This document shows positions 26,463 to 36,134 of a DNA stretch of 64,000 nt, one piece after another. Each line of letters opens with the position of its first letter. Position 1 is the first letter of the stretch. Location: assembly GCA_913020715.1 (NCBI GenBank), contig CAJVZH010000006.1, positions 24,268-88,267 on the forward strand. The letters run 5' to 3'. Below the pieces are notes generated by a model. The model saw only the letters and a list, made by a program, of their open reading frames with translations, made no database searches and was not told the DNA's origin. The stretch comes from an uncultured Gammaproteobacteria bacterium. Its GTDB lineage: Bacteria > Pseudomonadota > Gammaproteobacteria > PS1 > Pseudothioglobaceae. The position numbers were made by a program, and so were the translations under genes.

Positions 26463-27257
26463 CTAAACCGCAACCGGCGCCTTAATTGGCTCGTCGTAAG
26501 AATAATCTTTGAACTCAAAATCCTCATATTGGTAATCAAAAATACTGTCGGCTTTGCGGTGAATGAGCAATTCTGGCGATGCTTTTGGCGTACGGCACAA
26601 TTGTGTTTCCACCTGTTCACAATGATTGGAGTAAATATGACAATCGCCACCGCTCCAAATAAAATCACCAACTTCAAGGTTGCACTGTTGTGCGACCATG
26701 TGTGTCAACAGTGCATACGAGGCTATATTAAAAGGCACGCCTAGGAAAATATCAGCACTACGCTGGTAAAGTTGGCACGACAGTTTGTTATTAGCAACAT
26801 AGAATTGAAAGAAAGCGTGGCACGGCGGTAAAGCCATATTGCTGAGTTCGCCAACATTCCAGCTCGAGACAATAATTCTTCTGGAGTCAGGGGAGTTTTT
26901 GATTTGCTTGATGACTTCGCTTATTTGGTCAATTTTCTCACCTTTAGCATTTTGCCAGCGTCGCCATTGGGCGCCATAAACTGGCCCGAGATCGCCATTT
27001 TCATCCGCCCATTCGTTCCATATATTAACTTTGTTGTCGGTTAAATAGCGAATATTGGTATCACCACTTAAAAACCAAAGAAGCTCATGCACAACCGACG
27101 GCAAATGAATCCGTTTGGTGGTTACTAACGGAAAGCCCTTTTGCAAGTCAAAACGCATTTGGTGACCAAACACACTCACTGTACCGGTGCCGGTACGGTC
27201 TGTTTTAACAGCGCCCTGCTCTTTAACCAATCTCAAAAAATCCAAATATTGCTTCAT
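26463..27257 (-). CDS. thyA: Thymidylate synthase ThyA
   Basis: It methylates dUMP to dTMP with methylene-tetrahydrofolate. The 264 residues are the same length as E. coli ThyA. The active-site Cys lies in [13 protein letters not shown], and it also shows [18 protein letters not shown], the [23 protein letters not shown] segment and the C-terminal KAPVAV end that closes over the folate. It overlaps lgt by 4 bp. Confidence 0.97.
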   Translation of the reverse strand: MKQYLDFLRLVKEQGAVKTDRTGTGTVSVFGHQMRFDLQKGFPLVTTKRIHLPSVVHELLWFLSGDTNIRYLTDNKVNIWNEWADENGDLGPVYGAQWRRWQNAKGEKIDQISEVIKQIKNSPDSRRIIVSSWNVGELSNMALPPCHAFFQFYVANNKLSCQLYQRSADIFLGVPFNIASYALLTHMVAQQCNLEVGDFIWSGGDCHIYSNHCEQVETQLCRTPKASPELLIHRKADSIFDYQYEDFEFKDYSYDEPIKAPVAV

Positions 27258-28042
27258 ATATTTTTAACTACATTGTTTGCTTTATAAAATAGATAGGCGC
27301 CAATAAGAATCATCGGAAAGCTCAGTAATTGCCCCATCGTTAGCCAGCCAAACGCTAAATAACCCAGGTGAGCATCGGGCACCCTTACGAACTCAATTAT
27401 AAATCTAAAGAAGCCGTACAAGGTTAGAAAAACAGCGGAGGTTGTCATTAAAGGACGCGGTTTTTTTGTATAAATCCACAAAACAACAAACAACACAACG
27501 CCCTCTAAAAAACCTTCGTACAATTGCGAGGGATAACGCACAGCCCATTCGCCACTGTGGTTAGGGCCATAAACGCCAAATGCACTGGTTGTCACCTTAC
27601 CCCACAATTCACCATTAATATAATTACCAATTCGGCCCAACGCTAAGCCGAGAGGCACGAGTGGTGCAACAAAATCCATCGTCTCAAAAAATGATTTCTG
27701 CGCCTTTCGATTGAAAATTAAAGCAGCAACAAGAACACCGATAAAACCCCCATGAAAAGACATCCCCCCGCCCTGAAAGTCAAAAAATATCAAAGGATTG
27801 GTAACAAATGACGATAGATTGTAGAAAATTAAATAACCCAATCGTCCGCCCAATACCGCGCCCAGAGCGCCATAGAAAATCAAATCTTCAACTTGCTTTC
27901 GAGTCCAACCGGTGTTTGTTTTAATTCGCACCTTAGCCAGTAAATAAACCGAAATAAAAGCCAGTAAATACATCACCCCGTACCAGTGCACCTGAACAAC
28001 GCCAAGGTCTAGTATGACAGGGTCAATAACTGTATATTTCAT
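27254..28042 (-). CDS. lgt: Prolipoprotein diacylglyceryl transferase
   Basis: This inner-membrane enzyme adds diacylglycerol to the lipobox Cys of prelipoproteins (for instance Pal and BamD here). It has 262 residues with about seven membrane segments, the essential His motif [11 protein letters not shown], and the Lgt signature [13 protein letters not shown]. It heads the lgt-thyA-rnc-era-recO-pdxJ-acpS series, with tRNA-Arg 26 bp upstream. Confidence 0.96.
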   Translation of the reverse strand: MKYTVIDPVILDLGVVQVHWYGVMYLLAFISVYLLAKVRIKTNTGWTRKQVEDLIFYGALGAVLGGRLGYLIFYNLSSFVTNPLIFFDFQGGGMSFHGGFIGVLVAALIFNRKAQKSFFETMDFVAPLVPLGLALGRIGNYINGELWGKVTTSAFGVYGPNHSGEWAVRYPSQLYEGFLEGVVLFVVLWIYTKKPRPLMTTSAVFLTLYGFFRFIIEFVRVPDAHLGYLAFGWLTMGQLLSFPMILIGAYLFYKANNVVKNI

Positions 28043-28068
28043 AGGGATTTTTTCATAAGATTTTAAAT

Positions 28069-28145
28069 TGGCGCGTCCGAGGTGATTCGAACACCCGACA
28101 TTCGGCTTCGGAGACCGACACTCTATCCAGCTGAGCTACGGACGC
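28069..28145 (-). tRNA. tRNA-Arg (anticodon CCG)
   Basis: The 77-nt minus-strand sequence folds as a full cloverleaf. The acceptor pair is GCGTCCG/CGGACGC, the D arm GCTC/GAGT, the anticodon stem TCGGT/GCCGA with loop CTCCGAA, and the T arm GGGTG/CACCT with TTCGAAT. The discriminator is G and CCA is encoded. Anticodon CCG (plus 28109-28111) reads the rare arginine codon CGG. Confidence 0.96.
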
Positions 28146-28258
28146 ATGGTTTGAATTGAAATCTTCCAATATTGGTGGTAAATTAGCTCATGGCACGGGT
28201 AAGTGATTTTACCCGAGTGTCTGTATTTAGCGCCCGTAATCGGTAACAAAAACTACCA

Positions 28259-28843
28259 TTAAATACTTTGCAACATACCTTGCACACCAAAGCGATTCAC
28301 CTTAATCATTACGGTTGATTGGTAGTACTTTATTAAGCTGTCGTCATTAAGGACAATGTCAAAAATTTGCCAGTGACTATGCGCATTTTTATGAAACCAT
28401 AAATCGAAATAAATACCCTGTTGAGATAAGCCACTAATATTAAGTTTGGCCGATATCTTGCCACCGAGCTCGGGTTTAGCAGAGACAAAAGCAAGCTTCA
28501 AAGTTTGAGACTGAACCAACTTGTACAACAACGTGTTAATCATGTTGTTTTTTAAGCGCAAAGCAAAATACTGAGCCTCACTATTACTCAATTGCTGATT
28601 GCCAGGCATAACTAGAAGGACTTCATTAGCGATGAAACCAAAATCAAACAATGGCACAACTTCTTCAAGTACCAGCTGCTCCATCGATTCAGGGGAATAG
28701 GTCAGACTTTGTGTTATTTGATTGAGGCTAGCGATCGCATTTTGGATTGCATGAACAGGGCTATCCTCCACCTCGTCTGAGGCGGCAAAACTTTGAGAAA
28801 ACATTAGCGTCAAGATTAATGCAAAAGCAGAAAATCTCTTCAT
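28259..28843 (-). CDS. mlaC: MlaC/Ttg2D-family periplasmic phospholipid-transport protein
   Basis: This family ferries phospholipids between the outer membrane and the MlaFEDB complex. I take the start at 28843, where GGAG lies 7 nt before the ATG; an in-frame ATG at 28864 lies just before that site. About 194 residues: a signal peptide (MKRFSAFALILTLMFSQSFA), then the MlaC fold with VVPLFDFGFIANEVL, ALRLKNNMINTLLYKL and VMIKVNRFGVQGML near the end. No mlaFED genes are adjacent, so it is a solitary copy or the operon is dispersed. The family match is moderate. Confidence 0.78.
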   Translation of the reverse strand: MKRFSAFALILTLMFSQSFAASDEVEDSPVHAIQNAIASLNQITQSLTYSPESMEQLVLEEVVPLFDFGFIANEVLLVMPGNQQLSNSEAQYFALRLKNNMINTLLYKLVQSQTLKLAFVSAKPELGGKISAKLNISGLSQQGIYFDLWFHKNAHSHWQIFDIVLNDDSLIKYYQSTVMIKVNRFGVQGMLQSI

Positions 28844-28946
28844 TTTTTTCTCCATAATGGCCAAAGAAAACCAAGTAAAATCGATACAAATTATTCCTGT
28901 TCAGCCCTATTATATTGATATTTACCATAAGTAAATACTTATTATT

Positions 28947-30281
28947 ATGACATTCTTGAGTCGCCCTTTTAAATCCACATTACTACTCCTATCCCTTTTG
29001 ATAACAGGGCTTGTCAATACCTGCCATGCAAACGAGCAATACTCGCCGTTAGAGTCGCCTGATTTTTTTAAAGAGCTAAGTACTTTCACCACTATTTACA
29101 CCCAAATTAAGAAGTACTACGTTGACGAAGTGGATGATAAAACGCTCTTTGAAAATGCCATTCAAGGAATGCTTGAAGGATTGGATCCTTATTCAACACA
29201 TCTCAACCCTACGGACCAGGCGGATTTAATGGAGTCAACAACGGGCCAATTTGGCGGCTTAGGGATTGTTATTGCAACTCAAGGGGAATTAATTCAAATT
29301 ATCTCCCCAATTGATGACACGCCCGCTTATCGCGCCGGCTTGCAAGCAGGAGACCTCATTCTTAAAATAGATGATCAGTACGTTAGTGAGATTAATCTTC
29401 AAGATGGTGTTAAATTAATGCGTGGATTGCCGGGTACAAAAGTTAACCTAACAATAAGGCGTGCAGATCAAGCGCCGTTTGAGCTGGAAATCAAAAGAGA
29501 AATTATCACCATCACCTCCGTCAGAGGCTATCTTCTTGAAGATGGTATGGCTTACATTAGAATTTCGAACTTTCAACTACCAAGCGCGAAATTACTAAAA
29601 AATATTGTGTCCAAATTAACACATCAAAATAAAGGTGAGCTAAACTCCCTTATTTTGGATTTAAGGAACAACCCTGGTGGCGCACTTGCCGCCGCAATCG
29701 ATGTTTCAAATCTCTTTATTGATAGTAGCGGCATTGTTGTTTACACCGAAGGTAGGGTTGATAATGCCAGTATGCGCTTTGATACCGAACGTGGCGATAT
29801 TCTTAATGGTGCACCGATGGTAACCCTTATTAACGAAGGCTCCGCCTCTGCCTCCGAAATCGTTGCTGGCGCCCTACAAGATCATCAGCGCTCAATCATT
29901 ATGGGGCAAACCTCATTTGGTAAAGGCTCTGTGCAATCATTGGTTGACCTGGAGGATGGTTATGGCATGAAACTCACTACAGCGCGCTTCTACACTCCAT
30001 CTGGCAATGTTATTCAGGGCAAGGGCATTAGTCCAGATATTGTTCTTGAAAAGTCTACAGTCGATGAAGCTGAGGAAGATCCTGAAACTGAAGGGGCGCA
30101 AGATCCAAAAAATCATACGAATGGAGACCCGACAAAACTTAATGAAGACGAGATACTTGAAAGACAAAATGCCATTAAAGAAAAGACCGACAAAGAAGTT
30201 ATTGAATTATTGTTACTAGACTATGGCGTTCAACAGGCCATTAATCATCTAAAAACACTCACCACAACCAACATTATTTAA
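28947..30281 (+). CDS. ctpA: Carboxy-terminal processing protease CtpA (S41)
   Basis: This periplasmic serine protease trims protein C-termini and usually acts on envelope proteins. The 444 residues comprise a signal peptide (to about residue 28), a PDZ domain (about 93-175, GGLGIVIATQGELIQIISPI) and the S41 catalytic domain. Its Ser/Lys dyad is Ser301 (GSASASEIV) and Lys326 (TSFGKGSVQ), 25 residues apart as expected. The C-terminal tail is charged and Asp/Glu/Lys-rich. It overlaps parA by 1 bp (TAATG). Confidence 0.93.
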   Translation: MTFLSRPFKSTLLLLSLLITGLVNTCHANEQYSPLESPDFFKELSTFTTIYTQIKKYYVDEVDDKTLFENAIQGMLEGLDPYSTHLNPTDQADLMESTTGQFGGLGIVIATQGELIQIISPIDDTPAYRAGLQAGDLILKIDDQYVSEINLQDGVKLMRGLPGTKVNLTIRRADQAPFELEIKREIITITSVRGYLLEDGMAYIRISNFQLPSAKLLKNIVSKLTHQNKGELNSLILDLRNNPGGALAAAIDVSNLFIDSSGIVVYTEGRVDNASMRFDTERGDILNGAPMVTLINEGSASASEIVAGALQDHQRSIIMGQTSFGKGSVQSLVDLEDGYGMKLTTARFYTPSGNVIQGKGISPDIVLEKSTVDEAEEDPETEGAQDPKNHTNGDPTKLNEDEILERQNAIKEKTDKEVIELLLLDYGVQQAINHLKTLTTTNII

Positions 30282-31045
30282 TGGCCAAAGTTTTATCCAT
30301 TGCTAATCAAAAAGGGGGTGTGGGAAAAACAACTACTGCCGTTAATTTAAGCGCTGCGCTAAGCACGGTTAATAAACGCGTACTGCTGGTTGATATTGAT
30401 CCTCAAGGCAACGCCACCATGGGTTGCGGTATTGATAAATACAATCTTGAACACAGTATTTGTGAGCTACTACTGGATGAATGTACGTTAGAGCAGGCGA
30501 TCATTGCTTCAGAAGACGCCTTGATTGACCTTATTGGCGCCAATACCGATTTGATTGCTGCCGAAGTTGCACTGCTCAAGGGTGATGGTAGCAAAACAAA
30601 ATTAAAGAACTTAATCGACCAACAACGTGATAACTACGACTACATTATCATCGACTGCCCTCCTTCGCTTAATATGCTCACTATTAATGCCTTTACCGCA
30701 AGTGACGGTATTGTCATTCCAATGCAATGTGAATACTACGCATTGGAGGGCCTAAGCTCACTGATTGAAACAATCACAAAAATACAGACCACCAGCAATC
30801 CCAATCTTGAAATTTGTGGCATTATCAGAACCATGTACGACACTAGGAACAATCTATCTAATGAAGTTTCCGTGCAATTATCTCAGCACTTTGCACACAA
30901 AGTATTTAAAACAATAATCCCTAGAAATGTAAAATTAGCCGAAGCACCCAGCTTTGGTGTTTCGGCAATTAATTACGCTAGATCCTCCAAAGGCGCTATC
31001 GCCTACGTTGCATTGGCGAGTGAAATAATACGTAGAACACAATAA
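30281..31045 (+). CDS. parA: Chromosome partitioning ATPase ParA (Soj)
   Basis: This deviant Walker ATPase drives segregation of ParB-parS complexes. The 254 residues show the P-loop KGGVGKTTTAVNLS (about 11-24), DIDPQGNATMG and IDCPPSLNMLTINA. Length and motifs fit chromosomal Soj rather than plasmid ParA, since there is no N-terminal HTH. ParB follows 5 bp downstream. The usual neighbours mnmG/rsmG are not present, and ctpA precedes it. Confidence 0.95.
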   Translation: MAKVLSIANQKGGVGKTTTAVNLSAALSTVNKRVLLVDIDPQGNATMGCGIDKYNLEHSICELLLDECTLEQAIIASEDALIDLIGANTDLIAAEVALLKGDGSKTKLKNLIDQQRDNYDYIIIDCPPSLNMLTINAFTASDGIVIPMQCEYYALEGLSSLIETITKIQTTSNPNLEICGIIRTMYDTRNNLSNEVSVQLSQHFAHKVFKTIIPRNVKLAEAPSFGVSAINYARSSKGAIAYVALASEIIRRTQ

Positions 31046-31050
31046 ATATT

Positions 31051-31905
31051 ATGGCAAAAAAATCTAAATTAGGAAGAGGTCTGGACATATTGTTAGGTCA
31101 ACATGTTGAAAATCCTGCCCGAGCACACTCCGATGATCTTTTAATGCAAATGCAACTTGACCAATTGCAGCGTGGTCAATTTCAGCCGCGCTCAAAATTC
31201 GACGGCTCAAAATTAGACGAGTTAACACGCTCTATCGCCTCTCAGGGTGTTATACAACCTCTGGTTGTTAGAAAGGTAACAGAAAATAAATTTGAAATTA
31301 TTGCTGGCGAGCGCCGTTGGCGTGCCGCCAAACAAGCAGGGCTTAACGAAGTTCCTGTTGTGGTCAGAGACATAGATGACCAAGTGGCATTAGCAATTGC
31401 ACTGATTGAAAACATCCAGAGGGAGTCTTTAACGCCAATTGAAGAGGCAAAGGCACTCTCAAGGCTAATTCAAGACTTCAAGATGACGCATGAAGAGATT
31501 TCTCAAGTGGTTGGAAGATCTCGCTCAGCTGTGAGTAATTTACTGCGCTTATTGAAACTAAGCGACGCCGTTAAGGCGTTGCTAGAAAATGGCGACATTG
31601 AAATGGGCCATGCACGCACACTGTTACCCCTGCCCGACGATTTGCAAATCAAACTGGCGCAAGAAGTTGCCACTAGAGAGTTGTCGGTTAGACAAACAGA
31701 AGTACTGGTGAGACAAGCACTTAACCCAAACCAAAAAAATATCAAAAAAACCAACCCTCAGTGGCTAGAGATGACAGAGTCTATCTCTAAGAGGTTCAAC
31801 TCCAAAGCCGAAATCAAACCCGGCAAAGGAGATGCTGGAAAAATCATCATTCATTTCGACTCCAAGGAGTCGCTAAACGATATCTTTAAAAAAATAAAGA
31901 GCTAG
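31051..31905 (+). CDS. parB: Chromosome partitioning protein ParB (Spo0J)
   Basis: This CTPase and parS-binding protein partners ParA. The 284 residues have the N-terminal nuclease-like fold with the CTP-binding GERRWRAAKQAG motif (about 90-101) and ENIQRESLTPIEEA. The central HTH (EISQVVGRSRSAVSNLLRLL, about 150-169) recognises parS, and a C-terminal dimerisation region follows. No parS palindrome was noticed near it by eye. It is tail-to-tail with lepB, overlapping by 4 bp. Confidence 0.95.
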   Translation: MAKKSKLGRGLDILLGQHVENPARAHSDDLLMQMQLDQLQRGQFQPRSKFDGSKLDELTRSIASQGVIQPLVVRKVTENKFEIIAGERRWRAAKQAGLNEVPVVVRDIDDQVALAIALIENIQRESLTPIEEAKALSRLIQDFKMTHEEISQVVGRSRSAVSNLLRLLKLSDAVKALLENGDIEMGHARTLLPLPDDLQIKLAQEVATRELSVRQTEVLVRQALNPNQKNIKKTNPQWLEMTESISKRFNSKAEIKPGKGDAGKIIIHFDSKESLNDIFKKIKS

Positions 31906-32834
31906 TCAAAGCCGCCGATTCTTGAGAATTGCATGGTATTGAAATTCCAATCCCAATGCATCCATACGCCTACCGCTTTGCCAATAATATAACTCTCAGG
32001 CACAAAGCCCCATACTCGTGAATCACTACTATATGCCCTATTGTCGCCCATCACGAAGTAATGTCCTTCGGGTACAGTTGTTTCCTTTAATTCTGGTGAA
32101 TAGCCTCTAGGATGAAGAAGAATATCATGATTTCCACCCTCTATCTTTTCTCTAACAAGGTTATAGCCACTCATGGCGCGACCCGAGTCAACACCCTTGT
32201 AAGAGCCAACTTTACTGTAGCTTACTTCATTGCCGTTAATCGTTAAGTGGTCTCTTGTGTAACTGATAGTATCACCCGGAAGACCAATAATGCGCTTAAT
32301 AAAGTCAGCGCCTTTATAAGCTTCAAAGAGCTTCGAGTTTTTATCATAGTTAGGATATCTAAAGACTACAACATCGCCACGTTCTGGCGCCGAAAACTCA
32401 ATTAATTGAGTATTGACAATAGGGAGTCTTAAGCCGTAATCAAACTTGTTAACAACAATAAAATCGCCTGTTAACAAGGTTGGCATCATTGAATTTGATG
32501 GCACTCGAAAAGGTTCAAACACAAATCCACGGAACAGTATCACCAGTATAAGGATAGGAAAGAATTCAATCGACCACTGTACAACCTTTGGTCGGTGCTT
32601 ATATTTTTCGTTCTTTGAAAATTTTAGAAAAATCAAAAAATAAAAGATTTTACTTAAAGTGGATTGATTTGCACTTTGTGCATCGCTATCACTTCCCTTG
32701 CTTGCGAAAAAAAGCAAATCAACGATAACAATAACAAAGGCCAATACCAGTGCGGCAAATAAGTAAGTCACCACATCCCATGCAAAAAATGGCTCTGCGT
32801 TTGCAAGTATTCCTGAACTAATGTCGTTGCTCAT
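31902..32834 (-). CDS. lepB: Signal peptidase I
   Basis: This inner-membrane protease removes signal peptides from exported proteins. The 310 residues have two N-terminal membrane segments (about 22-44 and 91-104). The catalytic Ser115 lies in VPSNSMMPTLLTGD and the general base Lys180 in GADFIKRIIGLPGD. The C-terminal MGDNRAYSSDSRVWGFVP motif is intact. It is alone between parB (convergent) and the aroA end of the aromatic operon. Confidence 0.95.
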   Translation of the reverse strand: MSNDISSGILANAEPFFAWDVVTYLFAALVLAFVIVIVDLLFFASKGSDSDAQSANQSTLSKIFYFLIFLKFSKNEKYKHRPKVVQWSIEFFPILILVILFRGFVFEPFRVPSNSMMPTLLTGDFIVVNKFDYGLRLPIVNTQLIEFSAPERGDVVVFRYPNYDKNSKLFEAYKGADFIKRIIGLPGDTISYTRDHLTINGNEVSYSKVGSYKGVDSGRAMSGYNLVREKIEGGNHDILLHPRGYSPELKETTVPEGHYFVMGDNRAYSSDSRVWGFVPESYIIGKAVGVWMHWDWNFNTMQFSRIGGFD

Positions 32835-32889
32835 TTATTGATTTCCTAAAAAATATTGGTTTGTATTATAACTGCAGAGATTCACTTGT

Positions 32890-34194
32890 TTAGCTTGTCT
32901 CTTTGATGTTCATTCCAATCTGTGTGCACAGTTCAACAAAATTTGGAAAAGATGTTTGTACATTGTCCACCCCTTCGATTTGAATCTCGTGCTGACATCT
33001 CAGTGAAGCAATTGCAAAAGACATCGATATGCGATGATCGTGGTGCGACTGAATCACAGAGTTTGGCTTAGAAAATTCACCGCCTTGAATGCGAATACCG
33101 TCTTCCAATACCTCGTTTTCAATGCCCAGAATATCAAGGCCATCGGCCATTACTTGGATGCGGTCCGACTCCTTAACGCGCAACTCTCGCGCGCCGGTTA
33201 AAACGGTTTCACCTGTGGCGCAGCTGGCCGCAATGAAAAGTGATGGAAACTCATCAATAGCAATTGGCACTAAGTTTTTTGGAATATTAATTCCTTTTAA
33301 GTTTGATGATTGCACACGAATATCGGCAACCAATTCGCCGCCCGATACGCACTCATTACTCAACTCAATATTGCCACCCATCAATTTAAGAATGTCAATC
33401 ACACCCGTACGAGTTGGGTTAATATTAACCGCCTCAAGGGTGATGTCAGAATCCTTAGCAATGCACCCCGCCACCATAAAAAATGCAGAAGATGATATGT
33501 CGCTCGGCACTTCAATATCGCAAGCGGTTAGTTCGCCGCCGCCAACGAGGGAGATGCGACCATTGTCGGTTTCGACGTCGTAACCAAAGCCTCTGAGCAT
33601 TCGTTCTGTGTGATCTCGCGTTATTCCACCCTCGGTCACAGAGGTTATGCCTTGTGCGTATAGGCCGGCCAGTAAAAGACAAGATTTAATTTGTGCAGAG
33701 GCGACCGGCAAGGTGTAATCAATAGCGCCCAGCTTTTGACCGCCCTTAATAACCAATGGCGGCTTGCTGTCTTGAGAATCAATTATTGCGCCCATCGTGC
33801 TTAGCGGGTCAATCACTCTACCCATCGGTCTTTTAGTAAGTGACTCATCGCCATGCAGTTCACAATCAAAACTTTGCGCACTCAGTAAGCCAGACATTAA
33901 TCGCATTGAGGTGCCAGAATTGCCCAAATCTAGAGGATCTACAGGTGCTTTAAGCCCATGCATACCGACACCGTGAATCGTAACATTTGAACCCTCTCGT
34001 TCAATTTTAACGCCCATATCTTGGAATGCTTTAAGCGTGGACAAGGCGTCCTCGCCCTCTAAGAAGCCACTGACTCGAGTTACGCCGTTAGCAATTGAAC
34101 CAAGCATGATGGAGCGGTGTGAAATTGACTTATCGCCGGGAACTTTAATATTACCTTTTAATGACTGTGCGTGTGATGCTACAAAACTACTCAT
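32890..34194 (-). CDS. aroA: 3-phosphoshikimate 1-carboxyvinyltransferase (EPSP synthase), class II-like
   Basis: It joins phosphoenolpyruvate to shikimate 3-phosphate in aromatic synthesis. The 434 residues carry PGDKSISHRSIMLG at the start, the LGNSGTSMRL loop, DEFPSLFIA and LRVKESDR. Four short motifs said to mark class II enzymes are present: GDKS, SAQIK, RDHTE and NPTR. E. coli-type class I enzymes differ at these sites. The active-site loop carries Gly (NSGT), unlike the Ala of the best-known class II enzyme. It ends the serC-pheA-hisC-tyrA-aroA operon, 9 bp after tyrA. Confidence 0.95.
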   Translation of the reverse strand: MSSFVASHAQSLKGNIKVPGDKSISHRSIMLGSIANGVTRVSGFLEGEDALSTLKAFQDMGVKIEREGSNVTIHGVGMHGLKAPVDPLDLGNSGTSMRLMSGLLSAQSFDCELHGDESLTKRPMGRVIDPLSTMGAIIDSQDSKPPLVIKGGQKLGAIDYTLPVASAQIKSCLLLAGLYAQGITSVTEGGITRDHTERMLRGFGYDVETDNGRISLVGGGELTACDIEVPSDISSSAFFMVAGCIAKDSDITLEAVNINPTRTGVIDILKLMGGNIELSNECVSGGELVADIRVQSSNLKGINIPKNLVPIAIDEFPSLFIAASCATGETVLTGARELRVKESDRIQVMADGLDILGIENEVLEDGIRIQGGEFSKPNSVIQSHHDHRISMSFAIASLRCQHEIQIEGVDNVQTSFPNFVELCTQIGMNIKETS

Positions 34195-34203
34195 ATATTC
34201 CTT

Positions 34204-35052
34204 TTAAGTTAGCCACTGATCACGATTACTTTTTGCGTCTCGAAACAGGGTCTCTATTTTTGTTGTGTTTTCATCTTCTATCACATCAATCAAATTGTCT
34301 AATGTATCCCTATAACCTTTGATGTGCTTAACAATGGCTTCTTTGTTATTAAGGCAAATATCACGCCACATAATTGGATCGCCAGAAGCAATACGAGAGA
34401 AATCTCTAAAGCCACCAGCAGCATACAAACTGGCTTTTGGGTTCTGGGAAATCAGGTAGTTCATAATTGAAAAGGCCAACATGTGAGGCAAATGAGACGT
34501 CATGCCCAACAATTCATCGTGTGAAGCGGCACTCATCATATCAACAGTTGCCCCGGCCGCTTGCCAAACGTTTTTTACCGCCTCAACTGCTTCAACTGAA
34601 CTTGATTCAGTTGGGGTGATGATTACCTTTCTATCCACAAATAAGTCGACATCACTGGCCTCAAAACCGCTTTTTTCTTTACCAGCAATCGGGTGTGCTG
34701 GCACAAATTGCCTTGGCAATGAGCCAAAAACCGACTCTACAACCTTAATAACACTGCTCTTTGTGCTGCCTACATCGGTAATAATCGTCGATGCATCAAC
34801 GTGCCGCTGGATGCTTTTAAGGATAGACTCAAAACTACCAACCGGTGTCGCAACAATAACCATATCAGCGCCATCAAGCGCTTCTTTAATATCGGTGGTG
34901 TAATCAGTAATAACGCCGTTATATTTCGCTGCTTGTAGTCTCAGTGCATCTCGACCAAAACCGATAACATGTGTGGCCTGTTTGCTGCGAATTATCGCCT
35001 TGGCCAATGAGCCACCAATTAAGCCCACACCAACAATGCAAACTTTATTCAT
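34204..35052 (-). CDS. tyrA: Prephenate dehydrogenase
   Basis: It oxidatively decarboxylates prephenate to 4-hydroxyphenylpyruvate for tyrosine. This is a stand-alone dehydrogenase of 282 residues with no chorismate mutase domain. It shows the Rossmann motif VGVGLIGGSLAKAI (about 7-20), the catalytic His region FVPAHPIAGKEKSG and HLPHMLAFSIMN. The ATG at 35052 overlaps the hisC stop (TGATG). A GTG one codon upstream is also in frame, but ATG is preferred. Confidence 0.94.
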   Translation of the reverse strand: MNKVCIVGVGLIGGSLAKAIIRSKQATHVIGFGRDALRLQAAKYNGVITDYTTDIKEALDGADMVIVATPVGSFESILKSIQRHVDASTIITDVGSTKSSVIKVVESVFGSLPRQFVPAHPIAGKEKSGFEASDVDLFVDRKVIITPTESSSVEAVEAVKNVWQAAGATVDMMSAASHDELLGMTSHLPHMLAFSIMNYLISQNPKASLYAAGGFRDFSRIASGDPIMWRDICLNNKEAIVKHIKGYRDTLDNLIDVIEDENTTKIETLFRDAKSNRDQWLT

Positions 35053-36116
35053 CACAATACGGCTTCAAGCGCCTCAAGAAGACGGCTGTTTTCAGATTCA
35101 GTGCCCACCGAAACTCTAAGGTAATTTGGCATTTCAACCGGTCGAACGATAACACCCTCTGATAATAATTTCTCAAAAATATCATTTGCATTCGACACCT
35201 CAACCGAAACAAAATTTGCAGAAGACGAGATAAACGTCAAGCCAAGTGTAGTAAAGCCCGCTTCAAGCTGTTTAATGCCAGCACGATTAACATTAATTGA
35301 TTTTTGCAAGTACTTTTCATCTTTTAGGGCTGCAGTGGCTGCACTTTGTGCGATATGATTAACGTTAAACGGCTCTCGCACTCGGTTAATGTAGTCGGCA
35401 ATTTCAGCGCTTGAGATTGCGTAGCCTACTCTGAGCCCTGCAAGGCCATAGGCCTTTGAAAAGGTTCGGGTGATAATCAAATTACTGAAAGTTTCCAGCC
35501 AGCCAATCGCCAAATCATCAACACCCAAGTATTCAATATAAGCCTGGTCTAAAACCACTGGGACGGCTTCTGGCACCCTTTCTAAAAACGCAAAGAGCTC
35601 ATTGTCGGTCAGCAAAGTACCAGTCGGGTTGTTGGGGTTGGCGACAAAAATAAGTCGTGTATTGTCATTAATTGCATCGAGTATGGCCTGTAAATCATGA
35701 CCAAAATTTAACGCAGGAGTCACAACCGCTTTGGCTCCAAGCACCTGTGTGGCCATTGCGTAAACAGGAAATGCATATTGTGAAAAAACAACTTCATCCG
35801 ATTCAGCACTAACAAACACTCTTGCAATCAGCTCAAGCAATTCATTAGATCCATTGCCCAACGTTAATGCATCAGGTGAAATACAAAGGTGCTTGCTTAG
35901 CGCGCACTTTAGCTCGTAGCTATCGCCATCAGGATATCGGTTAGATTCTGCAACCGAGCTTTGAATTGCTTGAGCAACCAAAGGGCTGATGCCCAGTGGA
36001 TTTTCATTGGATGCAAGCTTGATAACCACCTCAAGACCAAGTTCGCGCTTCAATTCATCAATTGGCTTGCCACCCTTATAGGGCTGCAAGTCAATAATTG
36101 ATTTTCTATAGTTCAT
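35052..36116 (-). CDS. hisC: Histidinol-phosphate aminotransferase
   Basis: This PLP enzyme of histidine synthesis, in this operon context, also commonly transaminates aromatic keto acids. The 354 residues have KLASNENPLGISPLV (about 33-47), VANPNNPTGTLL and the PLP-lysine motif TRTFSKAYGLAGLRVGYA. The position between pheA and tyrA is the classic arrangement for the HisC2/aromatic branch. Whether it also serves histidine synthesis cannot be told here because no other his genes are in the window. Confidence 0.92.
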   Translation of the reverse strand: MNYRKSIIDLQPYKGGKPIDELKRELGLEVVIKLASNENPLGISPLVAQAIQSSVAESNRYPDGDSYELKCALSKHLCISPDALTLGNGSNELLELIARVFVSAESDEVVFSQYAFPVYAMATQVLGAKAVVTPALNFGHDLQAILDAINDNTRLIFVANPNNPTGTLLTDNELFAFLERVPEAVPVVLDQAYIEYLGVDDLAIGWLETFSNLIITRTFSKAYGLAGLRVGYAISSAEIADYINRVREPFNVNHIAQSAATAALKDEKYLQKSINVNRAGIKQLEAGFTTLGLTFISSSANFVSVEVSNANDIFEKLLSEGVIVRPVEMPNYLRVSVGTESENSRLLEALEAVL

Positions 36117-36134
36117 AAACTGACCCTCTAAAAT

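Noticed and set aside
28196..28215. Hairpin CGGGTAA-GTGATT-TTACCCG between mlaC and tRNA-Arg
   Set aside because: It is a good 7-bp stem but has no T run on either strand, so I do not call it a terminator.
30281..31905. parS centromere site near parAB
   Set aside because: No TGTTTCACGTGAAACA-like palindrome was seen by reading around the genes; it may lie elsewhere in the chromosome.
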